From Runella sp. (GTDB lineage: Bacteria; Bacteroidota; Bacteroidia; Cytophagales; Spirosomataceae): 59,367 nt of DNA. The notes below the pieces were generated by a model, which did no database searches, had not been told where the DNA came from, and saw nothing but the letters and a program-made list of their open reading frames with translations. Positions 16,225-24,919 of this stretch are shown here, in pieces; position 1 is the first letter of the stretch, and each line of letters begins with the position of its first letter. A program made the position numbers and the translations under genes. Location: NCBI GenBank assembly GCA_023254175.1, contig JALQYJ010000031.1, positions 1 through 59,367 on the forward strand, in the 5' to 3' direction.

Positions 16225-18097
16225 ATTTCAAAACTTGCACTTCGACCGCACTTGATGCTCCTTTTTGATGATAAACAGTGTGTGTAGCTTTAATAAAGTC
16301 TGAATCATTAGCAACGTAGATATTAGGCACAAACTTCTGTGGATTTCGGTCGAATAGCGGAAAAGCCGTACTCTGAACCTGTATCTGAATACGATGACCT
16401 TTCTTGAAAGTATGCAACACATCCTGCAAACGGAAGTTCACGTCCGTCATTTTATTAGGTACTAACGCCTCGGGTTTTTCAAATGAATTTCGGAAGCGTG
16501 CTCGCATGATTTCACTACGCACCATTTGGTGATAATTGCTTAAAATTACATTTTTATGAGGCATAAAAGCATGATTAGGCTCTTCGCCTGGGTAGACATC
16601 TATCAGTTTCACAAAAAAGTCGGCATCAGTTCCTGTTGTACTAATCTTGAGCTTGGCCGTTATTTCTCCGCCCAATGTAATATCTTCGGTAAGAGGCTCC
16701 GTCTGAAACGTTAACACATCCGTGCGACGAGCCGCAAAGCGTTGGTCTTCCGACATATAATTAAACGGTGTGAAACCCATCGTTTCGGTATTGTCTTCAA
16801 TGTAAGGTACTGGCTTGAGAGGGTCGCTGATGTATTCTGTTTTTGAAGCAACTTGCGACGGAGCATCAAATGATAGCTTTCCGTTGGCATGAAAATACAG
16901 CGTTTTCTTTTCAGCAGCGGCGGCAGGCCAACGGTCAAATTTTTCCCATTGCTTTTTACCCGTATTAAACAAGTACGCATCAGGTAATCCTGTCTTACCG
17001 TCACCTGCGCCTTTCAAAAAGTGTTTAAAGAACGTACTCTCAATTTCGCGTTGGTAAAACGTAGCTACACTATCTCCAAAATAAACGTTACTGTGAAGTG
17101 TATGCCCCGTCTCCGCCGACCACCTACCGTGCCCAAAAGGCCCCATCACGAGGGTATTGTAGGTCGAAGGGTTATTTTTTTCTAGGGTTTTATAGACTGT
17201 GAGTGGACCATACAAATCTTCGGCATCAAACCAGCCTCCTACCGTCATTACGGCGTGTTTTACATTTTTCAAATGCGGAACTATGCTACGTTTTTGCCAA
17301 AACTCGTCGTAATTAGGATGGTCTTTATGCTCTTGCCAAAAGAAGTTGTCTTTATAATACTTGTCAAAATTTTTAAGCGAACCCAGGTCAAGATTAAACT
17401 GGTAGCCATCTTGGGTTTTCGCCTGCATCATCTGTGGCATCCACCAATGCGCCGTGGTTGGTTTTTCGTGCTGAATCCCAAACACAGGAAACGTCAAGAA
17501 ATACCCTTGCGTAAATGCACCATTGTGGTGAAAATCGTCAAAGAAAAAGTCAGAAACAGGCGCTTGGGGCGACGATGCTTTGAGAGCAGGGTGTTGGCTT
17601 AACGCACCCGCAACCGTATAAAAACCAGGATAACTAATCCCCCACTGACCCACGCGCCCGTTGTTATTGGCAATATTTTTCACCAACCATTCTATCGTAT
17701 CGTAGGTATCCGACGATTCGTCTACCTGAGTGGGCTTGGTTTTATTGGCAATCTGCGGAGTCATGTTGGTCCACGGCCCTTCGCTCATGTAGCGTCCACG
17801 AACGTCCTGATACACAAAGATATACTTATCTTTCATCAAAAATTTATTGGGGCCTAACTGGCCAGGAAATTTGCCTTCACCGTAAGGAGCTACGCTGTAA
17901 CACGTCCGTTGCATCAAAAACGGATAAGTATTAGAAGCAGACGCATCCTTTGGTACATACACAATCGTGTGCAACTTCACCCCGTCACGTACCGGAATGT
18001 CGTACTCGGTTTTTGTATAATTTTCTTTCACCCAGTCTACTTGGGCATACACAGCGTGTTGTAAGGCAACAACACAAACAAGAATCCACTTTTTCAT
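16223..18097 (-). CDS. CocE/NonD family hydrolase (S15-like acylase/peptidase), exported
   Basis: The 624-residue enzyme has a signal peptide (MKKWILVCVVALQHAVYAQ), an alpha/beta-hydrolase domain and a C-terminal jelly-roll domain of the X-Pro dipeptidyl-peptidase C-terminal type (about 430-620). The family entry motif YQDVRGRYMSEGPW is at about 96-109, the nucleophile Ser155 sits in QWGISYPGFY, and GGWFDAEDLYG and GPFGHGRW supply the Asp and His regions. Known relatives are cocaine esterase, glutaryl-7-ACA acylase and alpha-amino-acid ester hydrolase; the natural substrate here is unknown. Its ATG overlaps the stop of the upstream membrane-protein gene (ATGA), so the two form an operon. Confidence 0.88.
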   Translation of the reverse strand: MKKWILVCVVALQHAVYAQVDWVKENYTKTEYDIPVRDGVKLHTIVYVPKDASASNTYPFLMQRTCYSVAPYGEGKFPGQLGPNKFLMKDKYIFVYQDVRGRYMSEGPWTNMTPQIANKTKPTQVDESSDTYDTIEWLVKNIANNNGRVGQWGISYPGFYTVAGALSQHPALKASSPQAPVSDFFFDDFHHNGAFTQGYFLTFPVFGIQHEKPTTAHWWMPQMMQAKTQDGYQFNLDLGSLKNFDKYYKDNFFWQEHKDHPNYDEFWQKRSIVPHLKNVKHAVMTVGGWFDAEDLYGPLTVYKTLEKNNPSTYNTLVMGPFGHGRWSAETGHTLHSNVYFGDSVATFYQREIESTFFKHFLKGAGDGKTGLPDAYLFNTGKKQWEKFDRWPAAAAEKKTLYFHANGKLSFDAPSQVASKTEYISDPLKPVPYIEDNTETMGFTPFNYMSEDQRFAARRTDVLTFQTEPLTEDITLGGEITAKLKISTTGTDADFFVKLIDVYPGEEPNHAFMPHKNVILSNYHQMVRSEIMRARFRNSFEKPEALVPNKMTDVNFRLQDVLHTFKKGHRIQIQVQSTAFPLFDRNPQKFVPNIYVANDSDFIKATHTVYHQKGASSAVEVQVLK

Positions 18098-19692
18098 GGT
18101 TTGAGGGTTTGTTTGATGAGCAAATAATCTCCTGTTGAATTAGTTAATCGTTTTTCAAATCCTAACGAAGCATGGTTTTTCAAGAACTCCTGAAAACCCG
18201 CGTCCTTTGCAAAATACGCTTGCATATCTTGGGTCATCAAAATGAAGTTGATGTTTTTGGATTTTACGAATTCCGTAAAATTACCTAAAGTATACTCTTC
18301 TACGTGAATCCAGTCGGACTCTTCTTTTAAAAAAACTCGGTACCAATCTCGCTCAAGCACCCGTAGGCGTGTACTGGGTTGAATGGCTTTGATGAAGCGA
18401 ATATTGTCAGCAATAGGCGTAGGTATGGGTTGCGAATAAGAAGAATACCGAACTCCCACAAACACTAACAAAGCACCCAATGCCAACGCTCCTTGGGGTA
18501 AATAAGAAAGAATATGAATCTTACGCCAAGCAATCGGTTTGACAACTTGGGCTAATAACCAAAAAATGAGAATCAAATGGAATACCAAGTAGTGGGTACG
18601 TGGGTAAATAAGAACCGTAGCAATCAACGAAGGTAACAGCAACACTAGCACAGCTACAAGCCCCCAAACATCAATTGAAAGCTTTCTAAAGTTTTGAAAG
18701 GTACGACGATAATCTAAGCTTGCCGCAAAAAGCAACGCCACAAGCCCCACCACTACTATCCGCCAGCGCGAGTACCATCCTCGGAGGAGAGTTTGGTAAA
18801 ACGTGTCTACCCCATTTTGGACATTAGCCGATAATGTATGCGTGATATTCGTAAAAACGTGTTTCAACGTCCATTTAGGCTGTTTTTTAAGGGCGTCTGC
18901 AAAGGTTTCGACGTTATTTCCCAATACTTCATGAAACAACTTTAACTGAGCTTCAATCGTGCTGGGTTCTGGTTGGCGATTCCAGGCACTGTAATTCACC
19001 ACAAAATGCTGCTGAAACGCCACGGCACTGCGGCTGTCATCACCACCAAACAAAGGGTTCCCAAAAAGAAGATGGAGTGCTACAGAACCTACCACAAAAC
19101 TTCCTCCCCACCCTGCCCAGCGTTTGGCTGTAGAGGTGTCGTTCCACAACCAGCCCAAGGCAATGGCTGTCCCACAAAGAAAAGACACATAAAACTCTGG
19201 ACGAATATAGGAGCAAATCAAGCCAGTAAAAGCCACCAACAAAAAACGCAAATACTGAGGCCACGCTTTGATATGAATCAGAGCGAGCGTTCCTAAAATC
19301 AAACAAAAGGGTGCAATAGAGATTTTGGGGTTGAGTGGAAGATTTTGGTTGGAGAATAAAAATAGAACGCCTAGCCACGCACTTACTCCAGCAGACAGGC
19401 GCAACGACCTAAACCAAACAAAAACTCCCAAGCCCGCCAAAACGCTCAAAATCGCCCAGTTGGCGTAGTACAAATCAAGGCTATCTGGCACAAATAAATG
19501 CTCAAAAGCGTACCAAGCAGCATACAGAGGGCCCCATTGTACGCCACCTATAAATGGAATGGCGAACGTCAAACCCGACCCTAAGTAAGTCGTTTCATCA
19601 CCAAACTCAACATCTTTCCACGCAGTAATGTCGTGTACCAAAACCCACCCTGCTACTGCAACGATGAGCAGTCCAAACCAATGTAAACGCAT
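18094..19692 (-). CDS. Multipass membrane protein, probable GT-C-type glycosyltransferase (function not recognised)
   Basis: About 532 residues with roughly ten or eleven hydrophobic helices over the first 400 residues and a soluble C-terminal domain of about 120 residues. The early luminal sequence WKDVEFGDETTYLGSG contains an acidic pair after the first helix (EFGDE), which is where GT-C glycosyltransferases (GT39/ArnT-like) carry their catalytic Asp/Glu, so a lipid-linked-sugar glycosyltransferase is plausible but not proven. The longest frame starts at a TTG (19728); ATG at 19692 (MRLHWFGLLIVAVAG) starts directly before the first helix and is preferred. The 4-bp overlap with the CocE-like hydrolase suggests joint expression, a pairing I cannot explain. 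Confidence 0.7.
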   Translation of the reverse strand: MRLHWFGLLIVAVAGWVLVHDITAWKDVEFGDETTYLGSGLTFAIPFIGGVQWGPLYAAWYAFEHLFVPDSLDLYYANWAILSVLAGLGVFVWFRSLRLSAGVSAWLGVLFLFSNQNLPLNPKISIAPFCLILGTLALIHIKAWPQYLRFLLVAFTGLICSYIRPEFYVSFLCGTAIALGWLWNDTSTAKRWAGWGGSFVVGSVALHLLFGNPLFGGDDSRSAVAFQQHFVVNYSAWNRQPEPSTIEAQLKLFHEVLGNNVETFADALKKQPKWTLKHVFTNITHTLSANVQNGVDTFYQTLLRGWYSRWRIVVVGLVALLFAASLDYRRTFQNFRKLSIDVWGLVAVLVLLLPSLIATVLIYPRTHYLVFHLILIFWLLAQVVKPIAWRKIHILSYLPQGALALGALLVFVGVRYSSYSQPIPTPIADNIRFIKAIQPSTRLRVLERDWYRVFLKEESDWIHVEEYTLGNFTEFVKSKNINFILMTQDMQAYFAKDAGFQEFLKNHASLGFEKRLTNSTGDYLLIKQTLKP

Positions 19693-19748
19693 ACAGAAAA
19701 ATTTGTCGAAGCCATCAAACCCCGACAATGCACTTTTGTATCAATAAA

Positions 19749-20195
19749 TTATATCGCTTTGGCAGTATCTACCGGAACAGGCGCACGTTGAACCTGCGGC
19801 TGCGGGGGCATCTGCTGATGCAGTTGGGTAGGTATCAGCTCTACCGAAATCACAAAATATTTTGTGTCTCCATTCCACGGAAGCGTAAAAAACTTCTCTT
19901 CGTAATGCAATGCCACCCGTTGGCCTGTCCGCTGCGACTCGTTTAGCGCATTCACGACAGCTTCATTATCGTCATCTACCGAAAAATCCCAGGTAGTAGA
20001 ATTGAAAGTTCCTGTTCCGTCCGACATTCCACCTACCATCAATTGACCTTCGTAGGTTTTAAAAACATATCCTTTTCGGCTCAACTTCACCAACGAGCCT
20101 ACGCGTGTACCATCGCTATAATAGCCAAACGTTACGTAATAAAAAATTCCCCCTACAATCAGAAAGAAAACCACAAGAAAGAGCCACTTACGCAT
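19749..20195 (-). CDS. Small membrane-anchored protein, conserved in Bacteroidota
   Basis: From the ATG at 20195 the product has 148 residues: one N-terminal transmembrane helix (MRKWLFLVVFFLIVGGIFYYV) and an extracytoplasmic domain with YYSDGTRVGSLVKLSRKGYVFKTYEGQLMVGG. Proteins with this YSDG..G...K.S.KG..FKTYEG pattern are widespread in Bacteroidota and, as I recall, are often wrongly labelled 6-phosphogluconate dehydrogenase; nothing here supports that activity. The C-terminus is Pro/Gln-rich. The frame is open 90 bp further upstream, but that part lacks features of a protein. It is divergent from glmM. Confidence 0.75.
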   Translation of the reverse strand: MRKWLFLVVFFLIVGGIFYYVTFGYYSDGTRVGSLVKLSRKGYVFKTYEGQLMVGGMSDGTGTFNSTTWDFSVDDDNEAVVNALNESQRTGQRVALHYEEKFFTLPWNGDTKYFVISVELIPTQLHQQMPPQPQVQRAPVPVDTAKAI

Positions 20196-20292
20196 AATCT
20201 TGTAAAAATTAGAGTGTTGAATAGTTTGAGAGGCGAACTTCGTAAAAGTCGTTGGATTTTGCAAGAAGCACCTGTTTATGACCAAAAATTAC

Positions 20293-20300
20293 TACTTTTG
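20293..20300 (+). promoter_or_regulatory. -7 promoter element upstream of glmM
   Basis: TACTTTTG matches TAnnTTTG, 34 bp before the GTG start. The -33 box is not clear. Confidence 0.5.
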
Positions 20301-20334
20301 AGCCCATCATACGACAGTAAAAAATTAAACTAAA

Positions 20335-21735
20335 GTGACTCTAATAAAATCAATCTCGGGTATTCGTGGTACGATTGGAGGTAAGACGGGAGATTCGCTT
20401 ACACCTATTGATGTTGTAAAATTTTCAGCAGCTTTTGGAACGTGGCTTAAACGCACTCAGCCCAGCAACTTACGCATTGTGATTGGGCGTGATGCAAGGC
20501 TCTCAGGAGAGATGGTATCCAAACTTGTGGTAGCAACGCTTCAAGGCATTGGTTTTGAGGTAATCGACCTTGGTCTTTCAACTACCCCTACGGTAGAAAT
20601 TGCTGTTCCAATTGAAAACGCAGCAGGCGGTATCATCCTTACTGCAAGCCATAACCCTATTCAGTGGAATGCCCTTAAACTTCTTAATGACAAGGGAGAA
20701 TTTATTTCGGGTCAAGATGGTGCCGATGTACTCGCTTTGGCCGATAGCGAAGATTTTGACTTTGCCGAAGTTCGTAAATTGGGTAGTTATCGTACCGATG
20801 ATACCTACTTTCAAAAACACATTGACTTGATTCTTGACTTGCCCTTGGTCGACAAAGATGCTATTGCTGCTCAAGATTTTAAAATTGCCGTCGATGCTGT
20901 AAACTCTACAGGTGGAATTGCAGTACCGATGTTGTTGGAAGCTTTGGGAGTAAAAAAGGAAAATATCAAACTCATCAACTGCGAGCCCACGGGAAATTTT
21001 GCGCACAATCCCGAACCACTTCCCGAAAACTTAGTTGAAATCAGCGGAGAACTTAAACGGGGTAATTATGATCTTGGGATTGTTGTTGACCCCGATGTAG
21101 ACCGCTTGGCTTTGATTTGCGAAGATGGTTCGCCATTTGGCGAAGAATACACCCTTGTTGCCGTAGCAGATTATGTATTAAAACATACCCTTGGTAATAC
21201 CGTCTCCAACTTGTCATCAACAGCGGCGCTTCGGGACATTACCCAAAAAGCAGGAGCCCAGTATTTTGCCGCTGCGGTAGGAGAAGTCAACGTAGTTGAA
21301 ATGATGAAAGCCCAGAATGCCATCATCGGTGGTGAAGGCAACGGAGGGATTATTTATCCCACCTTACATAATGGACGCGACGCCCTCGTAGGAATTGCGT
21401 TGTTTTTAACCCACTTGGCGAAGTTCGGAAAGTCGGTATCAATTCTACGAAGCATGTACCCCAATTATTTTATTTCAAAGAATAAAATCGAACTCACTCC
21501 CGAAATCGACGTAGACAAGGTACTTGAAAAGATCAGCAAGAAATACGCCAAAAACCCCGTCAATACCATCGACGGTGTAAAAATTGAATTTGATAAAGAA
21601 TGGGTACACTTACGTAAATCGAATACGGAACCCATTATTCGAATTTATTCAGAATCAGAAACGGAGTCAACGGCCAACCACCTGGCTCAAAAAATCATTG
21701 CTGACATAAAAGAAGTCATTACCTCTAGCTTATAA
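20335..21735 (+). CDS. glmM: Phosphoglucosamine mutase
   Basis: The 466-residue phosphohexomutase interconverts glucosamine-6-phosphate and glucosamine-1-phosphate for peptidoglycan and lipid A precursors. All four family motifs are visible: the phosphoserine loop TASHNP with Ser105, the metal loop DPDVDRLA (about 252-259), the sugar loop GGEGNGG (about 335-341) and the phosphate-binding RKSNTEPIIRIYSE near 424-437. The N-terminus IKSISGIRGTIGG matches GlmM rather than phosphomannomutase/phosphoglucomutase, although those activities cannot be fully excluded. The start is GTG at 20335; no ATG lies upstream in frame. The gamma carbonic anhydrase gene follows after 12 bp. Confidence 0.88.
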   Translation: MTLIKSISGIRGTIGGKTGDSLTPIDVVKFSAAFGTWLKRTQPSNLRIVIGRDARLSGEMVSKLVVATLQGIGFEVIDLGLSTTPTVEIAVPIENAAGGIILTASHNPIQWNALKLLNDKGEFISGQDGADVLALADSEDFDFAEVRKLGSYRTDDTYFQKHIDLILDLPLVDKDAIAAQDFKIAVDAVNSTGGIAVPMLLEALGVKKENIKLINCEPTGNFAHNPEPLPENLVEISGELKRGNYDLGIVVDPDVDRLALICEDGSPFGEEYTLVAVADYVLKHTLGNTVSNLSSTAALRDITQKAGAQYFAAAVGEVNVVEMMKAQNAIIGGEGNGGIIYPTLHNGRDALVGIALFLTHLAKFGKSVSILRSMYPNYFISKNKIELTPEIDVDKVLEKISKKYAKNPVNTIDGVKIEFDKEWVHLRKSNTEPIIRIYSESETESTANHLAQKIIADIKEVITSSL

Positions 21736-21747
21736 TTTACCCTTTTT

Positions 21748-22236
21748 ATGAACCACGTCGCCTTTATTGCTCCTACAGCCTGTGTGATGGGCCAAGTGAC
21801 CCTCGGTAAAGACGTATCAGTTTGGTACGGTGCGGTCATTCGCGCCGACGTAGAAAAAATTAGCATCGGAGCCCGTAGCAATATCCAAGATACGGCCGTA
21901 CTGCATGCTGATTTTGGCTCACCAACCATTATTGGAGAAGATGTTACGGTTGGTCATGGAGCAATTGTACACGGCGCAATTGTCGGGGATGGCTCGTTGA
22001 TTGGAATGCGAGCAACGATTCTAAACAACGCTAAAATTGGAAAGTTTTGTATCATTGGAGCCCATGCCCTTGTCACTGAGGGGATGGAAGTTCCTGATTT
22101 TTCGATGGTGGTTGGCACACCAGGAAAAATCATTAAACAAATTTCCGCAACTTACGCTCAAAAATTGCTTGAAAGTGCCGCTCATTATGTTGAAATGGGA
22201 TATAAACATGCAGGAGGTTTTTTCTCTCTACTATGA
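21748..22236 (+). CDS. Gamma carbonic anhydrase family protein (left-handed beta-helix)
   Basis: The 162-residue hexapeptide-repeat protein forms a left-handed beta-helix, normally a trimer. The three zinc ligands of gamma carbonic anhydrases are present: His53 (VLHAD), His70 (VGHG) and His75 (IVHG). The arrangement fits the YrdA/PaaY/CaiE subgroup, in which CO2 hydration has been shown for some members only. The C-terminal helix (TYAQKLLESAAHYVEMGYKH) packs against the helix in this family. ATG at 21748 lies 12 bp after glmM, so the genes probably share a transcript. Confidence 0.9.
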   Translation: MNHVAFIAPTACVMGQVTLGKDVSVWYGAVIRADVEKISIGARSNIQDTAVLHADFGSPTIIGEDVTVGHGAIVHGAIVGDGSLIGMRATILNNAKIGKFCIIGAHALVTEGMEVPDFSMVVGTPGKIIKQISATYAQKLLESAAHYVEMGYKHAGGFFSLL

Positions 22237-22293
22237 TAATAATTGTTTTGTAACAAAGTAGCATCATTGGGGAACTAGACAGTTTTTTGGCAT

Positions 22294-22301
22294 TATTTTT
22301 G
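22294..22301 (+). promoter_or_regulatory. -7 promoter element upstream of the haloperoxidase-like gene
   Basis: TATTTTTG, a full TAnnTTTG match, lies 57 bp before the ATG. A TTG at 22267-22269 is 24 bp upstream, longer than the usual spacing. Confidence 0.5.
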
Positions 22302-22358
22302 ATATAGATTTTCTGCTATACACCTTACTTATCAAGCAGTTAACCCAGACGATTAAGT

Positions 22359-23747
22359 ATGAAAGATAACCTATTTGTCCGTTTGCTCAGGAGGAAGCTA
22401 TCTAAAGTTGCTGTTGCTTTGGTTACTCTATCTATATATAGTTGTCGTGATGTAAGCCAAGATACAATTGAACCTACTGTCATCTCTAAAGAAGCCGAAA
22501 CTTATGCTCCTGACGTAGCCGTCAAGTGGGCTGAGCTAGATTTGATGCTTACTCAAAATAGTCCTGGGTTTACTCCTCCCGTAGCCTCACGAGCATTAGG
22601 ATATGCAGGAATAGCTCTCTACGAGGCCGTAGTGCCAGGTATTAAAGGCAATCGTTCATTAGTAAAACAACTCAATGGCTTGACAGAATTACCTGTGCCT
22701 GAAGCCACCCAAGAATACAATTGGGCAGCTAGTGCCAATGCGGCTCAAATTTACATGGCTAAAAATCTTTGGCCAACAGCCAACGAAGCCACCAAAAAGA
22801 AAATTGATTCGTTGGGAACGGCCATCCGGAATGACCTTATCACTGGTAGCAGCCAAGCCATTGTTGAACGTTCGGAAGCTTTTGGTTACGCAATTGGAAA
22901 GGCTATTTGGGACTGGTCTAAAACCGACGGTGGTCACGAAGGATTCAATCGAAACTTCCCTTCTACCTTCAAAGTTCCTGTTTTCCCTGGCTCATGGCAG
23001 CCTACCGAAAACGGCCAAACCATTCCTATGCAGCCGTATTGGGGACAGAACCGCACTTTTTTAGCAGCGAATGCTCTCTTAATACCTCCGTCTCCTTTAG
23101 CAGTTTCAACCCAAATCAGCTCGCCTTATTTTCAACAATACTACGACGTTTACAAGAAAAATATTAGCCTTACCCAAAACGAAAAAGAAATAGCTGTGTG
23201 GTGGGCCGATGACCCAAGCGAGACTTTTACGCCCCCAGGGCACTCGTATAATATTGCGAAAATTGCGGTAAAAACAGGCAACATTAAATTAGACAAAGCC
23301 GTTGAAGCTTTTGCTCGTACAGGAATTGCCGTAGCTGATGCCTTTATCATTTGCTGGAAATATAAATACACCTTCCATAACGAACGCCCTTATACCTTTG
23401 TGCGTCGTGCTATTGACCCTAACTGGGTTCCGTTTTGGCCTGCACCGCCTTTCCCTGGATACGCTTCTGGTCACGCCACTCAATCCTCGGCCTCTGCAGT
23501 GGCACTTGAGGGTATTTTTGGAACTTCGTTTGCCTTTGTTGATGATTCTCATGTAAAGCGCGGAAAAGACACCAAAAGAAATGTAGAATTTAAAGCTCGT
23601 AGCTTTAAGTCTTTTCAGGAGGCAGCTTCCGAATCGGCCTATTCTCGCTTTTTGGGGGGTATTCACACCTTCCAAGACAATGATACTGGATTGAAAGAAG
23701 GTAAAAAAATAGGCGTAAATATCAATACTTTGGCTTGGAAAAAGTAA
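22359..23747 (+). CDS. Vanadium-dependent haloperoxidase / PAP2 superfamily lipoprotein
   Basis: This 462-residue exported protein has a hydrophobic N-terminus ending in a lipobox-like LSIYSC with Cys29, so it is probably a lipoprotein. The all-helical catalytic domain shows the haloperoxidase/acid phosphatase motifs in order: KYTFHNERPY, then PPFPGYASGHATQSSASA (with SGH) and SRFLGGIHTFQDNDTG (R and catalytic His). These residues bind vanadate in haloperoxidases or phosphate in PAP2 phosphatases, so either oxidation of halides or phosphatase activity is possible. Bacteroidota have many such proteins of unproven activity. A terminator follows; no obvious partner gene is near. Confidence 0.87.
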   Translation: MKDNLFVRLLRRKLSKVAVALVTLSIYSCRDVSQDTIEPTVISKEAETYAPDVAVKWAELDLMLTQNSPGFTPPVASRALGYAGIALYEAVVPGIKGNRSLVKQLNGLTELPVPEATQEYNWAASANAAQIYMAKNLWPTANEATKKKIDSLGTAIRNDLITGSSQAIVERSEAFGYAIGKAIWDWSKTDGGHEGFNRNFPSTFKVPVFPGSWQPTENGQTIPMQPYWGQNRTFLAANALLIPPSPLAVSTQISSPYFQQYYDVYKKNISLTQNEKEIAVWWADDPSETFTPPGHSYNIAKIAVKTGNIKLDKAVEAFARTGIAVADAFIICWKYKYTFHNERPYTFVRRAIDPNWVPFWPAPPFPGYASGHATQSSASAVALEGIFGTSFAFVDDSHVKRGKDTKRNVEFKARSFKSFQEAASESAYSRFLGGIHTFQDNDTGLKEGKKIGVNINTLAWKK

Positions 23748-23795
23748 AGTAACTACAATAGAGATTTAATAGAACTCCCGCCTTATACTATTTTC

Positions 23796-23848
23796 AACTT
23801 TCGCTCATCGAACAGGCAATTGCCTCTTTGGTGAGCGAAAGTTTTTTT
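23796..23848 (+). terminator. Intrinsic terminator after the haloperoxidase-like gene
   Basis: AACTTTCGCTCA (23796-23807) pairs with TGAGCGAAAGTT (23832-23843) and is followed by a run of Ts. Confidence 0.82.
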
Positions 23849-23865
23849 AAGGTAACGGTTTTTTC

Positions 23866-23873
23866 TATTTTTG
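23866..23873 (+). promoter_or_regulatory. -7 promoter element upstream of the OmpH gene
   Basis: TATTTTTG fits TAnnTTTG. The expected start near 23878 would give a 5' leader of about 118 nt before the GTG. Confidence 0.45.
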
Positions 23874-23995
23874 TCACCATTGGAACTATCTCTTTTCTTT
23901 ATAAAGTAAATTTTTGGAAATCAACTCTTTACAAAATCAAGCATGAAAGAGACCTGTTTACGATTAACTTTTTAAAACTTTAAAACAACTTTACA

Positions 23996-24604
23996 GTGAA
24001 AAACGGACTACTTATTTGGAATGCAATTTTGACTTTGGCCGTCGTTTTTTTGGGATACCAACACTTCCAACATCACTCTTCGGGGGGAGACAGCAGCAGC
24101 ACTCCTGATGCCGCAAAAGGCAAAAAAATTGTTTATGTGCAAGCAGATTCGCTTCTCAAAAACTACGATTATTATAAAGACTTTCAAAAAGAATTTGAAA
24201 GCAAAGGCTTTCAGTTAGAAAATGATTTAGCTAACAAAGGTCGCTCGTTCCAAAACAAAGTGGCATTTTTCCAACAACGTGCACAGCAAGGCGCTCTTTC
24301 ACAAGACCAAGCTCAGGCGGCTCAAGCTCAACTTGGCAAAGAAGAGCAAGACATCACTAAATACCGCGATGAGCAACTTCGTAAGTTGGAAGAGGAGCGT
24401 TTGAAAAAAACAGAAGAGTTTTATACCAACATCTTCGATTATATCAAAAAATACAACAAAGAAAGTGGCTACGAATTTGTATTGGGCTACAGCAAAGGTG
24501 GAGGTATTTTGTTTGCCGATGCAAGCCTTGACGTAACCAAGAAAATCGTAGAAGGGCTTAACAAAGAATACAAAGAGAAAGACGCAGCTAAAACCAAAAA
24601 ATAG
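23996..24604 (+). CDS. OmpH/Skp family periplasmic chaperone
   Basis: The 202-residue product has an N-terminal hydrophobic segment (LLIWNAILTLAVVFLGY), a low-complexity linker rich in Ser, Gly and Asp, and an OmpH/Skp domain starting KIVYVQADSLLKNYDYYKDF. A long predicted coiled coil follows (about 70-145, LEEERLKKTEEF) and a C-terminal YEFVLGYSKGGGILFADASLDVTKKIV that is very typical of the family. Skp proteins hold unfolded outer-membrane proteins in the periplasm as a trimeric jellyfish. The N-terminal segment may be an uncleaved anchor. The start is GTG at 23996. Terminators lie on both sides, so it is monocistronic. Confidence 0.9.
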   Translation: MKNGLLIWNAILTLAVVFLGYQHFQHHSSGGDSSSTPDAAKGKKIVYVQADSLLKNYDYYKDFQKEFESKGFQLENDLANKGRSFQNKVAFFQQRAQQGALSQDQAQAAQAQLGKEEQDITKYRDEQLRKLEEERLKKTEEFYTNIFDYIKKYNKESGYEFVLGYSKGGGILFADASLDVTKKIVEGLNKEYKEKDAAKTKK

Positions 24605-24621
24605 GCCTACTTTTTCTTGAG

Positions 24622-24662
24622 AAGCGGTAGCATTTCTATATTGAAGTGCCACCGCTTTTTGT
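24622..24662 (+). terminator. Intrinsic terminator after the OmpH gene
   Basis: Arms 24622-24636 and 24643-24657 form a 15-bp stem with one mismatch and a T-run after it. Confidence 0.75.
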
Positions 24663-24769
24663 TTATAAGGAGCCATTTTTCGAATAAATTCAACGTTTAC
24701 ACTCTAACTACATACCTATCATCGTTTTTTTATGGCTCTTTGCGCTATGCAATTCTTTCAGGTACTTCG

Positions 24770-24919
24770 ATGTCCGCTCCTTATGTAGTGGAGCTTTTAC
24801 TTACCAAAGGCGTCGGTATTCCTATGTCGGGTATCGCAACAAACGACCCCGACGAATTAACAGACCCCATCGCTATAGCCAGCAAAACGCAAGTAGTAAT
24901 AGCGGTTGTTGATAATTAG
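24770..24919 (+). CDS. Possible small protein of 49 residues, unrecognised
   Basis: An ATG at 24770 opens a frame of 49 residues (MSAPYVVELLLTKGVGIPMS..., ending TQVVIAVVDN) that stops 4 bp into the convergent batA gene. Codon choice and composition look protein-like, and the sequence has no repeats. The frame is open further upstream through LRYAILSGTSMSAPYV, which resembles the active-site serine block of subtilases (GTSMxxP), but the following residues do not continue like a subtilase and no other catalytic motif is present. It could be a small orphan gene, a relic of a protease gene, or chance. No promoter box was seen. Confidence 0.3.
   Translation: MSAPYVVELLLTKGVGIPMSGIATNDPDELTDPIAIASKTQVVIAVVDN

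Noticed and set aside
19749-20195. 6-phosphogluconate dehydrogenase label for the small membrane protein
   Set aside because: The protein has one membrane helix and no Rossmann fold or catalytic motif of that enzyme.
20578-21006. 142-codon minus-strand frame inside glmM
   Set aside because: Shadow of a well-supported gene, no start signals and no recognisable product.
24725-24919. Calling this a subtilisin-like protease gene from the motif GTSMSAPYV
   Set aside because: Only one motif, no Asp or His blocks, and the downstream residues do not match the family; kept as an unrecognised small frame.
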